This document shows positions 47,201 to 59,588 of a stretch of 64,000 nt of DNA, in pieces. Numbering within the stretch: the stretch's first letter is position 1; each line of letters starts with the position of its first letter. The notes below the pieces were generated by a model. That model ran no database searches and was not told where the DNA came from. It saw only the letters and a program-made list of their open reading frames with translations. The DNA is from Mercenaria mercenaria (lineage: Eukaryota > Mollusca > Bivalvia > Venerida > Veneridae). Both the position numbers and the translations under genes were made by a program. Location: positions 14,169,001-14,233,000 of the forward strand of contig NC_069376.1 of NCBI RefSeq assembly GCF_021730395.1, written 5' to 3'.

Positions 47201-48199
47201 AGGTGTGTTTAACGCCCAGAACGGTATATATAGTCCATTTTTCAAATAGTAGTGGAAGATTATAACGCAAAATAGATATGGGAATATTTAGGTATGTGTA
47301 GTTCTATTTATAGTAACATTGTTGTTGTAATAAATATAGGATGGTTTCTTTTAAATTAATTGGGTTTTATAATAGTTAAAATTGTAACTTAATCACTCTG
47401 GGGCATACAACAAACTGCAAATAATTCGAAGATTCACCTGTGTTTAAGTGCACTTCAGTACTCTAAAAAAAAAATTGCAAATAATGTTGATTTTATTGGA
47501 TGCCATACTGTCACATGTGCTACTATAAACAAATAAACTATCAATCCCTATAATGACATGATGTTTACATAGATAATGGAAAATTTGGTGTGCCACTTAG
47601 TTACAAATAGAAATGTTGAGTTGGTAATTTTGTGTAAGATTATCTGTCTAAATACAGATTATGCTTCTTAATTTTAAATTGGGAAGGATAACAATTACAC
47701 CTCACAAAAGTTTCAATCAATCCAGTCTAGATATTTGTATTAAAAGGAATATTTTCCCCTCGGTTGCTAGGATATTGTACTCTCTTTAAAACAAAATCAA
47801 ACTTTTGGTACTTATAATCAAACTATCTTTATCAGAAGTCATTTCTTATTCCCAACTTGGTCTGGTTCTGTTGGCTAGTCTCTGGCTGCTTTTCAGACAT
47901 GAACATCTTTGAAATAATGATGGAAATATGCGGAAGCTGTTTGTATCATCAGAACAACAGCTAGGAGAAGCGTCCTTCCTTTTTTTTAAAATAATGGGAA
48001 GTTTCTGCATTGTAGATCGGCCAGTAAAGCAGATTTTATAGAAGCTCCTCTTCTTGGGAGTTTCAGTTGGATAAAGGTGGAAATGTAGGTCATAGAAACA
48101 ATTCATTTCCAGGTCTTCTTCTGTAAATTTTAACCTTTTAGTTTTTATCTTAGAATTTTTGGTATTCATAGGTGCAATGCTCTTGATTGAAAGTAAAAC
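47201..48199. other. 1-kb non-satellite block inside satellite B
   Basis: AT-rich, no repeat unit visible. The minus-strand frame at 47846-48313 (155 codons) starts in satellite and shows no known domain. It may be an inserted element or an ancient flank between two arrays. I saw no terminal repeats. Confidence 0.45.
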
Positions 48200-51100
48200 T
48201 AGCATGGGGGAAAATGTTGCTACAACAACCAGCCAGAACATGGTTATTTGTAATACGATATATACCGTTTGTCTTCCTGTTTCGTTCTTAACCTTGACAA
48301 CAGTTGGGGCCATGTTATCTTGAGTACTGCATATTTACCTTGATCCAGGCAGTTGTTATCGAACCCACAACAAACTGCCAGAACATATTCATCTGTATTA
48401 CTGTTTTATCCCATGCTTTTCCTGTTGTTACCAAACCATGACAACGGTTTAGGGCATGGTTATCTATAGTAATCATATTCATCGTGATCCAGCAGTTGGT
48501 ATATCGAATACCACATCTCAAAAAGCCCAGCAGAAGAACATGGTCATCTGGTACTACTGATATATACCCCATGCTCTTCCTGGTTGATACCAAACCATGC
48601 CAACAGTTTAGGGCATGGTTATCTATAGTACACATATTTATTATTGCTCCACTGTTATTGACACAATAACAGTCCAGATATTATTTGGGAGATCTGTTAT
48701 ACTGATATATACCCATGCTCTTCCTGTTGATACCAAAACCATGGACAACACGGTTAAGCCATGGTTATCTATAGTATATATATTAACTATGCTCCCCACT
48801 GTTATCGACCACACAAAACAGGCGTACATGGTCATTCTGTAATACTGAGCATACCGGTAATACATGCTTTTCCTGTTGTTACAAAACCATGGACAACCAG
48901 TTGGGGCTAACACAGCAAATGGGTATCATATAATACTACTTATTACCATGCTCCACTGTTGGTTATGAACCAAAACAACAGTCAGGACAGGGGTTTATTC
49001 TGTAATACTGTTATTATACCATGACTCTTCCTGTTGGTACCAAAACCATGACAAACAGTTGGCAGGCATGGTTTATCTTGTTGTACTCATATTTACCTGG
49101 CTGGCCCCACTGTTGTGACTGAACCTCAGAAAGAAAAGAAACAGGCTGAACATGGTTATCGGTAATTATGGATTTATTATACATGCTCTCTACCGTGTGA
49201 TACCAATCCGTGACAAACTTAGGGTTATGGTGTTTATCTTTAGTACATTTATATATTATGCTTCCACTGTTATTGAACACCAAACAACAGAAGAAATGGT
49301 TATCTGTAAGACTGATTTATACCTTGCTTTTTCCTGTTGTTATACCAAACCATGGACATCAGTTAGGGCCAGGGTTACTCTAGAGTTCCCATATTTACCT
49401 ATATCCCACTGTGATCGAAACACAACAACAGTCCAGAACTTGGTGTCATCGTGAAAATATGATTATATACCATGCTTTTCCTGTTGTTACAACCATGACA
49501 ACAGTGGGGGCGCATGCATGGTTATCTATATTTCTACTATTTACCATGCCCTCACACTGTTGTTATGAACCACAAACAACAGTTCAGAACATGGTTCATC
49601 TGGTAATACTGATTATATACCATGCTCTACATGTTGTTTACCAACACCATGGACACAGTTGGCGGCACATGGTTATCTATGTATATTACTATTTACCATG
49701 CCCCACTGTTGTTTACTGAACCACAACAACAGTCCAGACATGGTCATCTGTAATATACTGATATAGATCTTGCTTACCTGATTGTTACAAAACATGATCA
49801 TCAGCAGTGCCATGATGGTTATCTATAGTGCACAGAGGACTATTGCTCCCACGGTTATCGAACCCCAATAAGAGTTAGAACTTGGTTATTCTGTATATAC
49901 GGATTATACCATTCTTTTCCTGTTGTTCTCAATCCATGACAACAGTTGGGGCCTGGAAATTCCATAATACTATATTTTTACCATGGTCCCACTTTTGTTA
50001 CTGAACCACAACACCAGTCAGTAAAATGGTCATACTGTAATACTGATATATACCAATGCTTATCCTGTTGTTACCAAACCATGGCCATCAGTTGGGGCTT
50101 GGTTATCTATAATTTCTAGATTACCCATGCTTCCCACGGTGGTTACGGAACCACAACAACAGTCAGGAACATTGGATCATCTGTAATTACTGATTAGACC
50201 ATGCTCGTCTGTTGGTACCTAAACCATTGCGATATACAACTGTGGGGGCATGGTTATCTATAATACTACTATTTACATTGCTCCCACTGTTTGTTACTGA
50301 AACCACAACAACAGTCAGACCAGTGGGTCAGCTGGTAATTACGGATTTTTTTACCTGGCTTCTAACTGTGGTTACCAAAACCATGCAACAAAACTGTTGG
50401 GGCATTGGTTATCTATAGTGCTACTAATGACCATCTCCCCATGTTGTTCCGGAACCTAAAAACAGCCGTAACATGGTTAACTGTATACTGATATTATACC
50501 ATGCTCTACTGTGTTACCAAAACATGACACAGTTTAGGGGCCTGGGTTATCTAGAGTACTCATATTCGACCAATTATCCAGCAGTTGTTATCGAACCACA
50601 ACAACAGCCATGGAACCATGGTCCAAATGTGCTACCCATGTTTCGTCTGTTGCTTCTGGTTGCGATTATCTTACCATGCTTCCAGGTGGTTACTTAAACC
50701 AAAACAACCGACAACCAAGTCGAAATGGCTTATCTATAGTACCCCATACTCACAGCCCCAGAGCTACGCATTTGTAAGCATTAGTCTATGCCCACATCAA
50801 AAAGAAAGCTGTAATGGATAAATATTTCAGCCGGGTTCAAAACCAAGCTCAACTGTCATGGCCGATATTATCCAAAATACTCTATACAGTGACTGTTATG
50901 TAGAGGATTGTTGTTGTGGAGTGGTATATTTGATAGTATATTTCTTGTTAGCGGAAATTTTGATGTTGATGTTATATAGAGGGGTTTTTTTTGCTTAAGG
51001 GAGAGCCGCTTGTGGTGAGGTTTGTACTGTATATATTATGACAACACCTGGGGCGTGTGAACTATAATATTGGTCTTATACCAAGTTCAAGCTGTTGGTT

Positions 51101-52110
51101 ACCGAATCATTATACAGTTTGGTAATGGACCATAAATTCTTTTTGGTAATTACCATTCTCCAGCCTGGGTTTACGGGGACAACAGTCAGAAACATGGATA
51201 TATAATATTATAAACCATGCTCCAGTTCGCAAATGGCAACTATTTGGCACAGTATTAATATAGTACATGTACATGTTATTGTGCAGGACTCTAGCTGTTG
51301 TAACCTAACCACCGGCAAAGATTCAATGTTGGTTATCTAGATTAACTCCAGGATACCCGTTATACCCCTTGCTCCAGCGGGTATTACAGTGAATGAACTA
51401 TACTAAATGAAACAAAACCATTGCTACAGTTGGTGATTCACTAAGCTGGGTTCTGATTTTTGCTCTCGAAACAATAGCAACCATTTGGGAAGGAAATTGT
51501 TAACTACAATGCATGTACGATATTTGCTGTTGTTTTATACAAATCCAGGCCTAGATGTTGGTGCATGATTATTTTTAAATTAATCATGTTACCATGTTCC
51601 AGCGGTTGCTACTGGAGCAGTACAACTGTCATGGTTAACTATAGTTACTCAAATATTACCGCGCTCCCGCTGGTGCGACCGACCACAACGGCTCCTCTCT
51701 CTCTTTCTCTAAAAACATGGTTTACAATAGTACTGATTTCCAATGCTCTACCTGTTTTGATTACCAAACCATGACAACAGTTGGGGCTGGTTATTCTATA
51801 GATGCTTACTATTTACCCATGTCCCACTGTTGGTTACTGAAACACAAAAACAGCCGACTTGTGGTTACCTTGTAATATGATATTATACCATGCTCCAGCT
51901 GTTGTTATCAAACCCTGACAACAGTTGGGGGCACATGAGTTATCTATAGTTATCTCATAATATCCCTAGCTCAAGCTGTTGCTAGCTATCACACTGCAGG
52001 GTCATGGTTAACTTTCAGTACTGATATATAACAATGCTCCAGCTGTTGTTACCAAACAATGACAACAGTTGGGCATGTTTATCTATTAGTATTCATTGTA
52101 CCGTGTTCAG
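48200..52110. repeat. Satellite B: about 137-bp dimer of two 68-69-bp hairpin units
   Basis: Alternating monomers. One is ccactgttgttactgaacc plus acaacaacagtcagaacatg, then gtcatctgtaatactgatat. The other is cttcctgttgttaccaaacc plus atgacaacagttggggcatg, then gttatctatagtactcatat. Each keeps the dyad CTGTTGT...ACAACAG. Related to satellite A but clearly separate. Quality falls beyond about 50.7 kb, with unique patches at 50740-51000. Confidence 0.93.
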
Positions 52111-53282
52111 TCCTTGTTTCCGGAAAATGAGGAAGAAGTAAAATATTCAAGTCGTCAATGACGTTTTTGTCTGCCTCAATAGACCACATAATTAAACAGT
52201 GATTTAAAAGTCATTCTTCATAGTGAATTCCCTCAATACGATTTCCAGGATGTTGATATTTGAAAACAGGAACACGGGGCCCCCCGGCTAGTTATCTAAA
52301 AATAGATTGTTATGTGGGATGGCTATTTTTAGATGGCTATTTTTACACGATATTTGCACATGCGCTTAACCAATACCATGCGCGGCTGTTGTCGTTATCC
52401 TCTCCCCTACTTGGGTCTGGAGCATCAGTATAAGGTGCCTCTTCCAAATTTATATAGGAACGTGGGCCCTATTAGGAACCACTATTAGCTATAAGTTAGA
52501 TTACCTTTCTTCGCCTATTAACAACGAAATGTAACGGGTTTTTTTATCAAACTCGAGTGTAACAATATCGTAAGGTTCTCCTGCTATTTTGTTACAAAAT
52601 GAGGTATAGGGACAATTTTAGCTAAAAAATATAAACACGTATAATGGACTCTTCTCATGAACCGGCTTCATGAATCTTCATCAAACTTCGCTGTAATTAT
52701 TTTGTCTTAGGGAATAAACCGAAACACAATTGCAACCCTACGTAACTTTGCGAAAAATTTAAAAGAGAACCATTTTTAAATTGTTAAAGAAAATGCGGTG
52801 ATTTAGTTGCCCAATTTGAAAATGTTAGAGGAAAGATGAATGTTAGATGAAAAATTCATAAACTTATTCCTTATTACAATTCGCCGACAATCATTTTTAA
52901 AGATATTTCTTGTTTATAATTGTTTTAACAGGTCTTCCCATGTTTCCATTGTTATGACAATCGCGTAATAATACTGAAAAACTTAAAAAAAAAAACAAAA
53001 AAAACAAATACAACAGAAACGCTAAAAAATACTGTGCCAGTATAACGCCATCGACATCATAACCCTGTATGTCCGTTACTGTGAAAAGCCAAAGACTTTC
53101 CTCCTGAAAGTAGATAATTATGGAACATTCAATCTCTAAAGACGAACAAATGACGTCTTTATAGATCTTCAGTATGAGCAATGACCCAGAAATGGCGTGT
53201 GGATAAAAGAAAAATATTGAACAATTTTGTAGTAAGACAGACGAATGTACTGAACTGTTAGTATCTGATTTTTTATTTAAGA
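52111..53282. other. Right flank of satellite, intergenic
   Basis: No gene recognised. 52300-52360 repeats gctatttttaga twice. The minus-strand 133-codon frame at 52897-53298 is hydrophobic low-complexity sequence over T/A runs and is not supported. Confidence 0.4.
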
Positions 53283-53435
53283 AATAATAAGTTCCCAAAC
53301 GTGGTTTTTCGTAGAATAACCCGAGTTTTGAGTTCTTATACGTAAGAATATATTGGCCTAAATGATATATTATTTCACATGCGAACGAAACACTCGGGTT
53401 ATTCTACGATAAATCACACTTCGGAACTTATTATT
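53283..53435. mobile_element. 153-bp palindromic MITE-like element
   Basis: Left arm aataataagttcccaaacgt ... cgtagaataacccgag is mirrored by ctcgggttattctacg ... aacttattatt. Arms are about 43 bp with a perfect 16-bp inner part. A solitary related word, gcagaataacccgaga, is at about 53550. Confidence 0.8.
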
Positions 53436-53621
53436 ACGATTCTGACACGTTATACTAGTATCAGCAGTGTTAGAAAATATGGTAACTACTTTTACGACCG
53501 TGCTACGCACCTGAATCGGATGACGGCATTGCTCGCGAGTGGTTTATTGCAGAATAACCCGAGATAGATTTTGCTCTACATGTATGTAGGTTATTTACTG
53601 GTCATGTTAGAATTAAACATA

Positions 53622-53748
53622 ATGAGCCACACCGTGAGGAAACCAACAGAGTGGCTTTGTGGTTCGCTAACGGTTTCTCAAATAGACGTCTGGATCCATG
53701 CTGGTCGCAAACACACTGTGTTGCCAGTTTTCTCATGACGCGGCTCAT
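53622..53748. mobile_element. GAGCC-ended MITE, short form
   Basis: Ends atgagccacaccgtgaggaaa and tttctcatgacgcggctcat, with ctggatccatgctggtcgca inside. Same family as 55498-55697, reduced to 127 bp. Confidence 0.75.
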
Positions 53749-53789
53749 ATTTTATTGCCTACTGTCGAACATGCTTACTAAACGTTGCT

Positions 53790-54115
53790 TAAGAAATAAT
53801 ATATTTCATTTAGTGATTTGTCGCTTAATAAATCATTGTTTGGAGTTCAGATGCGAAGGAATTATATCACGAGGGCGCAACCCGAGTGATATTATAATTT
53901 AAGTGTGAACGACAAACAATGACTTTATTCTAGAGCAAATCACTAAATGAGATATATCATTTCGATTCTAACACTTTACCAGCGACTTTAAAGTACATCC
54001 TTGACGACATTCATTAAGTATTTGCCCGTTTTCAATCGGTTTCTTTTCCAGCGCGTCACTAGGCCGTTTGACGCCATGACGTAATGAGTGTGACGTCAGA
54101 ACAGTTATTATAATT
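53790..54115. repeat. Hairpin repeat family H2, copy
   Basis: Inverted relative to the 11.8-kb copy. Stem arms atttagtgatttgtcgctta and ctagagcaaatcactaaatg enclose cacgagggcgcaacccgagt. Then come acatccttgacgacattc, ggtttcttttccagcgcg and TGACGTCA at 54091. Confidence 0.85.
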
Positions 54116-54731
54116 CACAGTTTTCAGCCTTCTTTGAAAATACTGTTGTATACGGCGATTAACCCAAAACAAACAACGCCATCGTATTGCCAATTAATCA
54201 TACAGTACAAATATTTCATACATATTTAATTGTCCATAATTATACCAAACGTTTTCAGTTAGACAAAGAGTCTAGAAAAAGTCCCCTTCTTCTACATATG
54301 TATTCCGTACTCCTTTAGGGTACATTAAGCCGATGTAAGGTGGCGTCTTTTGCTTCCAAAGTATCTTTTCATAGAACTCATGAACGTTCTTTGAACTTAT
54401 TTGTATTTAAAAGTATTCTAGCTTAAATAAAACATTTTATTATATTATTTTTTTTAAATATTTTTACGCGTGGTAAACTTTTTTAAAAAGATCTGAATTT
54501 TGTTCTTAACACGCGAAGGATTATTTTTAGAACTCCGTGACAAACATGCGCCCCAATGGTTCTTTTATAATAATTCATAATTAAACTGACAAAATGTTAA
54601 TTTTAGCCCGTCTTAAGAATAAAATAAACTAACCACTTCGTTACTGTTTGCTCGCTAAGTATGAAGAATAATTTAATTAAATCCCCCAAGATTCAAATTA
54701 TTTTAGCACCTTCAGTTTAAACTCGATTAGG

Positions 54732-54739
54732 TATATAAA
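54732..54739 (+). promoter_or_regulatory. TATA box (TATATAAA)
   Basis: TATATAAA lies 193 bp before the start codon of the signal-peptide exon at 54925. A transcript start near 54765 would leave a 5' leader of about 160 nt without any other strong signal. Confidence 0.5.
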
Positions 54740-54924
54740 ATAAACAGAACTGACGCACGCACCGTTTGGAAACGGGCGAGTTCGTCAACAAAGATTTCAA
54801 ATCTGTCTGCAAACAAAAATCTAAAATTTTGATATTTAAGGAAAAAAAATCGGCCCCTTCTTTTCAGAATTCGTCGGAAGCGCAAGAGAAATTAAGTCTG
54901 AATTGAATATAAATTGATTGTAAG

Positions 54925-54985
54925 ATGGTTACCAGGATCCGGACTTTATTGTTATCTGTTGCTATAGTTCTGTCTGTTGTATCCG
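54925..54985 (+). CDS. First coding exon of a secreted or membrane protein (signal peptide), partial gene
   Basis: ATG with A at -3 and G at +4, then MVTRIRTLLLSVAIVLSVVS, a textbook signal peptide. A donor GTATGT follows in phase 1, the same phase as the signal exons at 13420 and 34289. A TATA box lies upstream. Its partner exon is not certain. The best is at 63902-64000, which begins with two bases and a strong acceptor after an 8.9-kb intron. Three small phase-1 candidates at 58188-59588 also fit but lie inside a transposon. Confidence 0.65.
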
Positions 54986-55497
54986 GTATGTAATAGTGTT
55001 ATAATATTTTAAAATTGTAGTTTAGTATATATCCTGTCTGACCCGCATATTTCGTAATTTCCTTGGACGATAATATTGATATTTTACCAGTATTCTAAAC
55101 ATTTCTAGGATTGGTTATATGTATACATTTTGCTTTTAAATTATCAGTAAAAATGTGGGGTATTTTACATTTCAGTCATTACAGTTTTTGTCGGACACCA
55201 AAATTTTTTAAAATTGAAAAATTCTCGCGAACTTTAACTCTCAGTCAAATAAATTATTGAATTCAAAATAAATCAATCGATCTCAGTGAGTTTCTTATTT
55301 TGCAAAACTCCCAAAAAATGCTCTAAAACATTCTAGCAGTACCAAGGATATAATTTTAACTGTTCCTCTCTAGACTACTTGTTTCAAGATTTTAAATATA
55401 TCTTAGCAAAAAAATATTGTTTGTGTAGAATAGTTATCTGCCCGAGAGCTTTATTTGTCAAGTTTTAAGGTAAAGAAAACCGTGACGCTGATAAAAT

Positions 55498-55697
55498 ATG
55501 AGCCACGTCACAAGAAAACCAACATAGTGGCTTTTGCGCATCCGCGCCATCTGGTCAGGATCCATGCTGTTAACTTTCAAAGCCTATTACAATCAAAGAA
55601 ACCATTAACGAACAGATCCTGATCCAGATGCGCAGTCTGGTCTGGATCCAAGCTGATCGCAAAACCACTATGTTGGTTTTTTCGTGGCGCGGCTCAT
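55498..55697. mobile_element. GAGCC-ended MITE, 200 bp
   Basis: Termini atgagccacgtcacaagaaa and tttttcgtggcgcggctcat are inverted, and inner parts aaaccaacatagtggctttt / aaaaccactatgttggtttt pair. The middle has tggtcaggatccatgctgtt and its mirror. Confidence 0.88.
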
Positions 55698-55937
55698 TTT
55701 TTAAAATATAAAATTTTGCTCTATTGTCGTTAGAAGTTAAAACAGATCAGTCTATTTTGTTTTTTTTTCAACATGTTAAGGCCCATCATGACTTTATTTT
55801 TTTGGAATATTTTGGAATTTGTTCTTTCTTATTATTTTTTTTTACAAAATGCCTAGTTTATTTTCTTTTGAACTGTCAACGACGTCTTAATATTAACCTT
55901 AAGAGGTTAGGAACAGTGTACAAAACATTACAAATTA

Positions 55938-57006
55938 CAGTCGAAACTCGGTATCTCAAACTCGCTTACGTCGAAATTCCGCTTAAGTCGAAGACATTTT
56001 CAAGTCCTGTCGAATTTCCTTCTTTATTATATGTAATTCAACTCCGGTTACGTCAAAATTTGACTGACCGAGACACCAGATGTGTCGAAAGGGATTTTCA
56101 GTCCCGTCAATACAATTCAAGTGCATTGTAAACTCGGTAAGTCGAAGTTAGAAAATTATGCGATAAAATTTCACACATTTCATTGTGAATGTGGTTGGTT
56201 TTTAACACATGTCCATGTTTATTACCTAACCAGTAACACGTGATGCCGACATATCAAAGGCGCGGTGATATTCAAAGTAAGATGATGTCATACTTGTTTG
56301 CATGTGCCATAATGATAATTGTATGCTGTAAACATTAGATTTCTTTAATCAGCGGTCATTTGTTTTTGAGACGTTCTGAAAATTGCTTTTGATTTAAACC
56401 GATGAATTAAATAGTTTGAAGAGTTGTGACTTTAATAAGGATTAATTAGAAGTAATCGCGATGGGACTGTTTAAAAATAACTTCTTGGGAGAAAGCATCA
56501 TTCGTTCAAAATGTCAAATCGAATTGCTGTCAATCCTCCGGGAGAGGAAAATGGTACAGAAAGGAAACTTGACTCAAAAACATTTTTATTCTTCGAAAAA
56601 CTGAAAACTTTGGTAAACACAAATTGTACGGAATCGTGACCGACAGCGCAGAGTATACACGGCATCAAGGAAACAGTTTTTATTTTTTATTAAATCTTTT
56701 CGTATTGTGTCGAAACCAGAGATCAATCTTCAGTTGTGGACAAATGTCTCGCTTATCAAAAGATTAATGGACTGAAATCAGTAAAGCTGGTGTTTCTTCC
56801 TCCGAATTCACATGTGGATCAAGGTGTTATAAGGAACTTAAAAGTCCATTACAGGAAACAAGTGATTACAAGAAAGATTCGCGCTTTGGATAATGGGACT
56901 GATGTGTGTATCAATGTCATATACGTCCCTCCTCATAACTCGAATTTCGGTTATCTCGAAATAAAAAGCATGGTCCCTTGAAATTCGAGATACCGAGTTT
57001 TGACTG
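55938..57006 (+). mobile_element. Tigger (pogo) DNA transposon, internally deleted
   Basis: TIRs cagtcgaaactcggtatctc and, at the right, gagataccgagttttgactg, flanked by TA on both sides (55936-55937 and 57007-57008). On the plus strand at 56736-56900 is a DDE-domain remnant: GLKSVKLVFLPPN, then HVDQGVIRNLKVHYRKQV. The residues usually between PPN and DQG are partly deleted. The helix-turn-helix and first catalytic Asp region are absent. Tigger transposases usually exceed 450 residues, so this 1.07-kb copy is non-autonomous. Confidence 0.85.
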
Positions 57007-57008
57007 TA

Positions 57009-57564
57009 CATTGTTTACTGGGTCGAAATTCAGTCCTATTTCCCTCTCAAAATACAAACAAAAAAGTCCCCGAGCTTTTTTTAAAACTTTCAAACCAATA
57101 CCCTTAAAAGATTGACATGATATTAAAGCATGTCGTTAAAACACGAAATAATATAATTTTAGTTAATTTTCGTTTCTATTGTAACTTATTTATGAAAAAT
57201 ATTGTATCATAACGACAAAATTTTTCCTCTGTTTTGATTTCCCCCATGTAACGGACACCGCCACAATTCGCCCACAACTGAAAAAATAACTATGTTGGTA
57301 ATATCCGCATTAACATGAAAAAAATATTTGGTGGTCTTGAGTGCAACATTTTTCTCAAAGCGGCGGCAACTTCGCACACTTTTTATTGGTAAGAGGTTAT
57401 TTTAAGTCCTCTCAAGATACATGGTTTAAAATTACAACTGGTATTGTTTTACTGATATTCTTTCTTTTGTTATACAATTATACAATATCTATTGAAAAGG
57501 GGAAAAAAAAAGAAAAAAGGTTTTAGCCTGAAAATTGAAACCGACATGCCTAGTGTCTTATGTT
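57009..57564. other. Spacer between Tigger and the 2.6-kb TIR element
   Basis: AT-rich with no gene or repeat recognised. A 61-codon plus frame at 57341 is unsupported. Confidence 0.5.
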
Positions 57565-58187
57565 CACAGTGTATAGACTCTCTGTACGCCCAACCGGAAG
57601 TCGCCAAAAACTAGGCGTTCAGAAATCAAAACACAAATGTTTGCTGTCGCGGATGGCTTGGATTTTCATTGTTTATTCAGTTAATATCGATTAAAGTAAG
57701 CGTATTTTTTAATCTACGTATTGTGTAAGAGCTACTGTTTACGTAGATACCAAATACGCATATTAAAACTCTTAATATACTTAATTTCAAGTCAAATCAC
57801 GTGTGGCTATTTGTTCGATTTTGTAATGAAACTATCATTTCTTTGAAATACATGTATCTTGAGCTTTTGCAAAGAATTGAAACCTTTGCTACTTCGTAGA
57901 TAAATATCTTACGCATCGATAAATACTAGCATGGCTCTTTGGTAACGAATGCGTTTTTAGGAAAATGTGTTTTTCTGAGACATATATGCCGATTACACTG
58001 TCCCACTAGTCGATACATTACTGGCCCACTAATCGCAATTTCTAAAATCCGGACTGAACGCTTAGTCGAAAAACTGTACGCCTATTCAAAACTTCATTTC
58101 ATTAATATATTTCAATAACTTGACTTTGTTTTATGATAACCAACAGTTATAAAGTAATAGTTATAATTTCTTTCGTTTTCGTAACAG

Positions 58188-59588
58188 TCACGGACCAGTT
58201 TATATGTTACTGCAGTTTCGAATCCACTTTTCGTAAAGGTTAGTGTTTATTAGTAAGTAATTATCAAATTAATTTAGTCTAGCGCGTTACAGCCCCGCGA
58301 CTAATTCAATTTGGTAAATGCGTACTAATAAACTCTAACCTGCATAGTGTTTGAAATTATTTTTTGTAATAATGACTAGATTCTTTACACATAAATCACT
58401 AACGCTTCATTCACTTAATCGTTACGTGGCACAACTCAGTGTTTGATCCATTTCCGGCATCTCAGAGACTTGTTCGGACTTTACCTCGGGAACTTTATCA
58501 TCATTCACAGAAGAAACAGCTGCCGTCGGCGCGCTTATTGGTAATTTCTGTTTATTTTAATATCCGTCTCCAAATCACCGCTGATATCAGTCAAAATCAA
58601 GCAGATTGAAGCTAATATCCAGTTATTTTTCTTTTGCATTAATAATTATTGCAGTAATCGCTACAAATCAAAATGAAAATGACCTGGCTCCTAATGTTTA
58701 CATCAGTTGTTCTACATGTATAACTAACCACCGTCTTGGAAGACAGATGAGCGGAGTCGTTTTGGACACTTTGATTGTACAAAGTTTTCATGTAGACAGC
58801 GTGTTTGTCTGTTTGCGGAGCTTAAATTCAAAAATTAATTTCAAGTACAACACCTTGAGTGACCTTCGCCTTGGGTATTTGGGTATAATGGGCAGTCCCT
58901 GCATAAAAAGGCTTTGTTTGCACAATGTTTATGTGAAGTTACAATTAAGCAAAAGTTAAAAAAAAAAAAAGATGTGACAGAAAAAAGTTTGCCGAAAAAC
59001 TTAACTTTAACCGAAGCCGGGGCTAGTAGAATAGCACCGCTATTCCCTGAATAATCGAGCTAAAATACAAAGAAAAACAAAAGCAAAACAAAGTGTCCTG
59101 TCAAGCTGAGCGGAATAAATATATTAGTGTATATCTAAATCCCCTTGATCAAAATTCCATCCACTGAAAAATGACTGGATGTTACAAAATTCCCTTTGCA
59201 TATTTGCAGGGGGTATCATAATCCCCTCTGTGATTAACATTATAGATATATAGATATCAGTGCTCTAAATTACATTATGTTTGCTAAAGGCATTGTATTT
59301 ACGTGCTTTATGCATTATAGACTTTAAAGTTGTATATAGTTGTATTTGAACTTCATGAAATAAGTAAAAATCACAAAAGAGATTATGATACCCCCTGCAA
59401 AAGTATGAAGGGGATTTTGTAACACCCTGTCATTTTCAGTGTAGGGGATTTTGATCAAGGGGATTTGGATTGTCTCCCTAAATATATATTTTTCTCGTAT
59501 GTTAACGGAAACTCATATACAGATTCTATTTCTTTTCCAAGACAAGGACATCGTTGGTGAAACAGACCAATTTCACTGTCGCAAGTAA
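58188..59588 (+). other. Three phase-compatible candidate mini-exons inside the TIR element
   Basis: 58188-58238 (TDQFICYCSFESTFRK), 58466-58540 (TCSDFTSGTLSSFTEE and on) and 59542-59588 (KDIVGETDQFHCRK, stop). Each follows a good acceptor, the first two have GT donors, and all are phase 1, so they could splice to the signal exon at 54925 to give a secreted peptide of about 77 aa with four Cys. Short exons of this kind can occur by chance, and their position inside a mobile element argues for caution. Confidence 0.22.
59137..59466. mobile_element. Nested MITE, 330 bp
   Basis: Arms aaatccccttgatcaaaatt and ttttgatcaaggggattt are inverted, continuing through gcagggggtatcataatccc and its mirror (about 105 bp per arm). 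It sits wholly within the 2.6-kb TIR element and so is younger than that insertion, or travelled with it. Confidence 0.85.

Noticed and set aside
47846-48313. 155-codon minus-strand frame
   Set aside because: Begins in satellite sequence, has unconvincing composition and no recognisable motif, and no splice context supports it.
40521-50821. Dozens of 60-116-codon frames across the satellite
   Set aside because: All follow the degenerate unit in changing frames; none has a domain, and indel noise makes them unreliable.
52897-53298. 133-codon minus-strand frame
   Set aside because: Hydrophobic Phe/Leu runs come from T/A homopolymers.
58606-58959. 117-codon plus-strand frame with a hydrophobic start and several Cys
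   Set aside because: The first codon is TTG, not ATG, and it lies inside a transposon without supporting signals.
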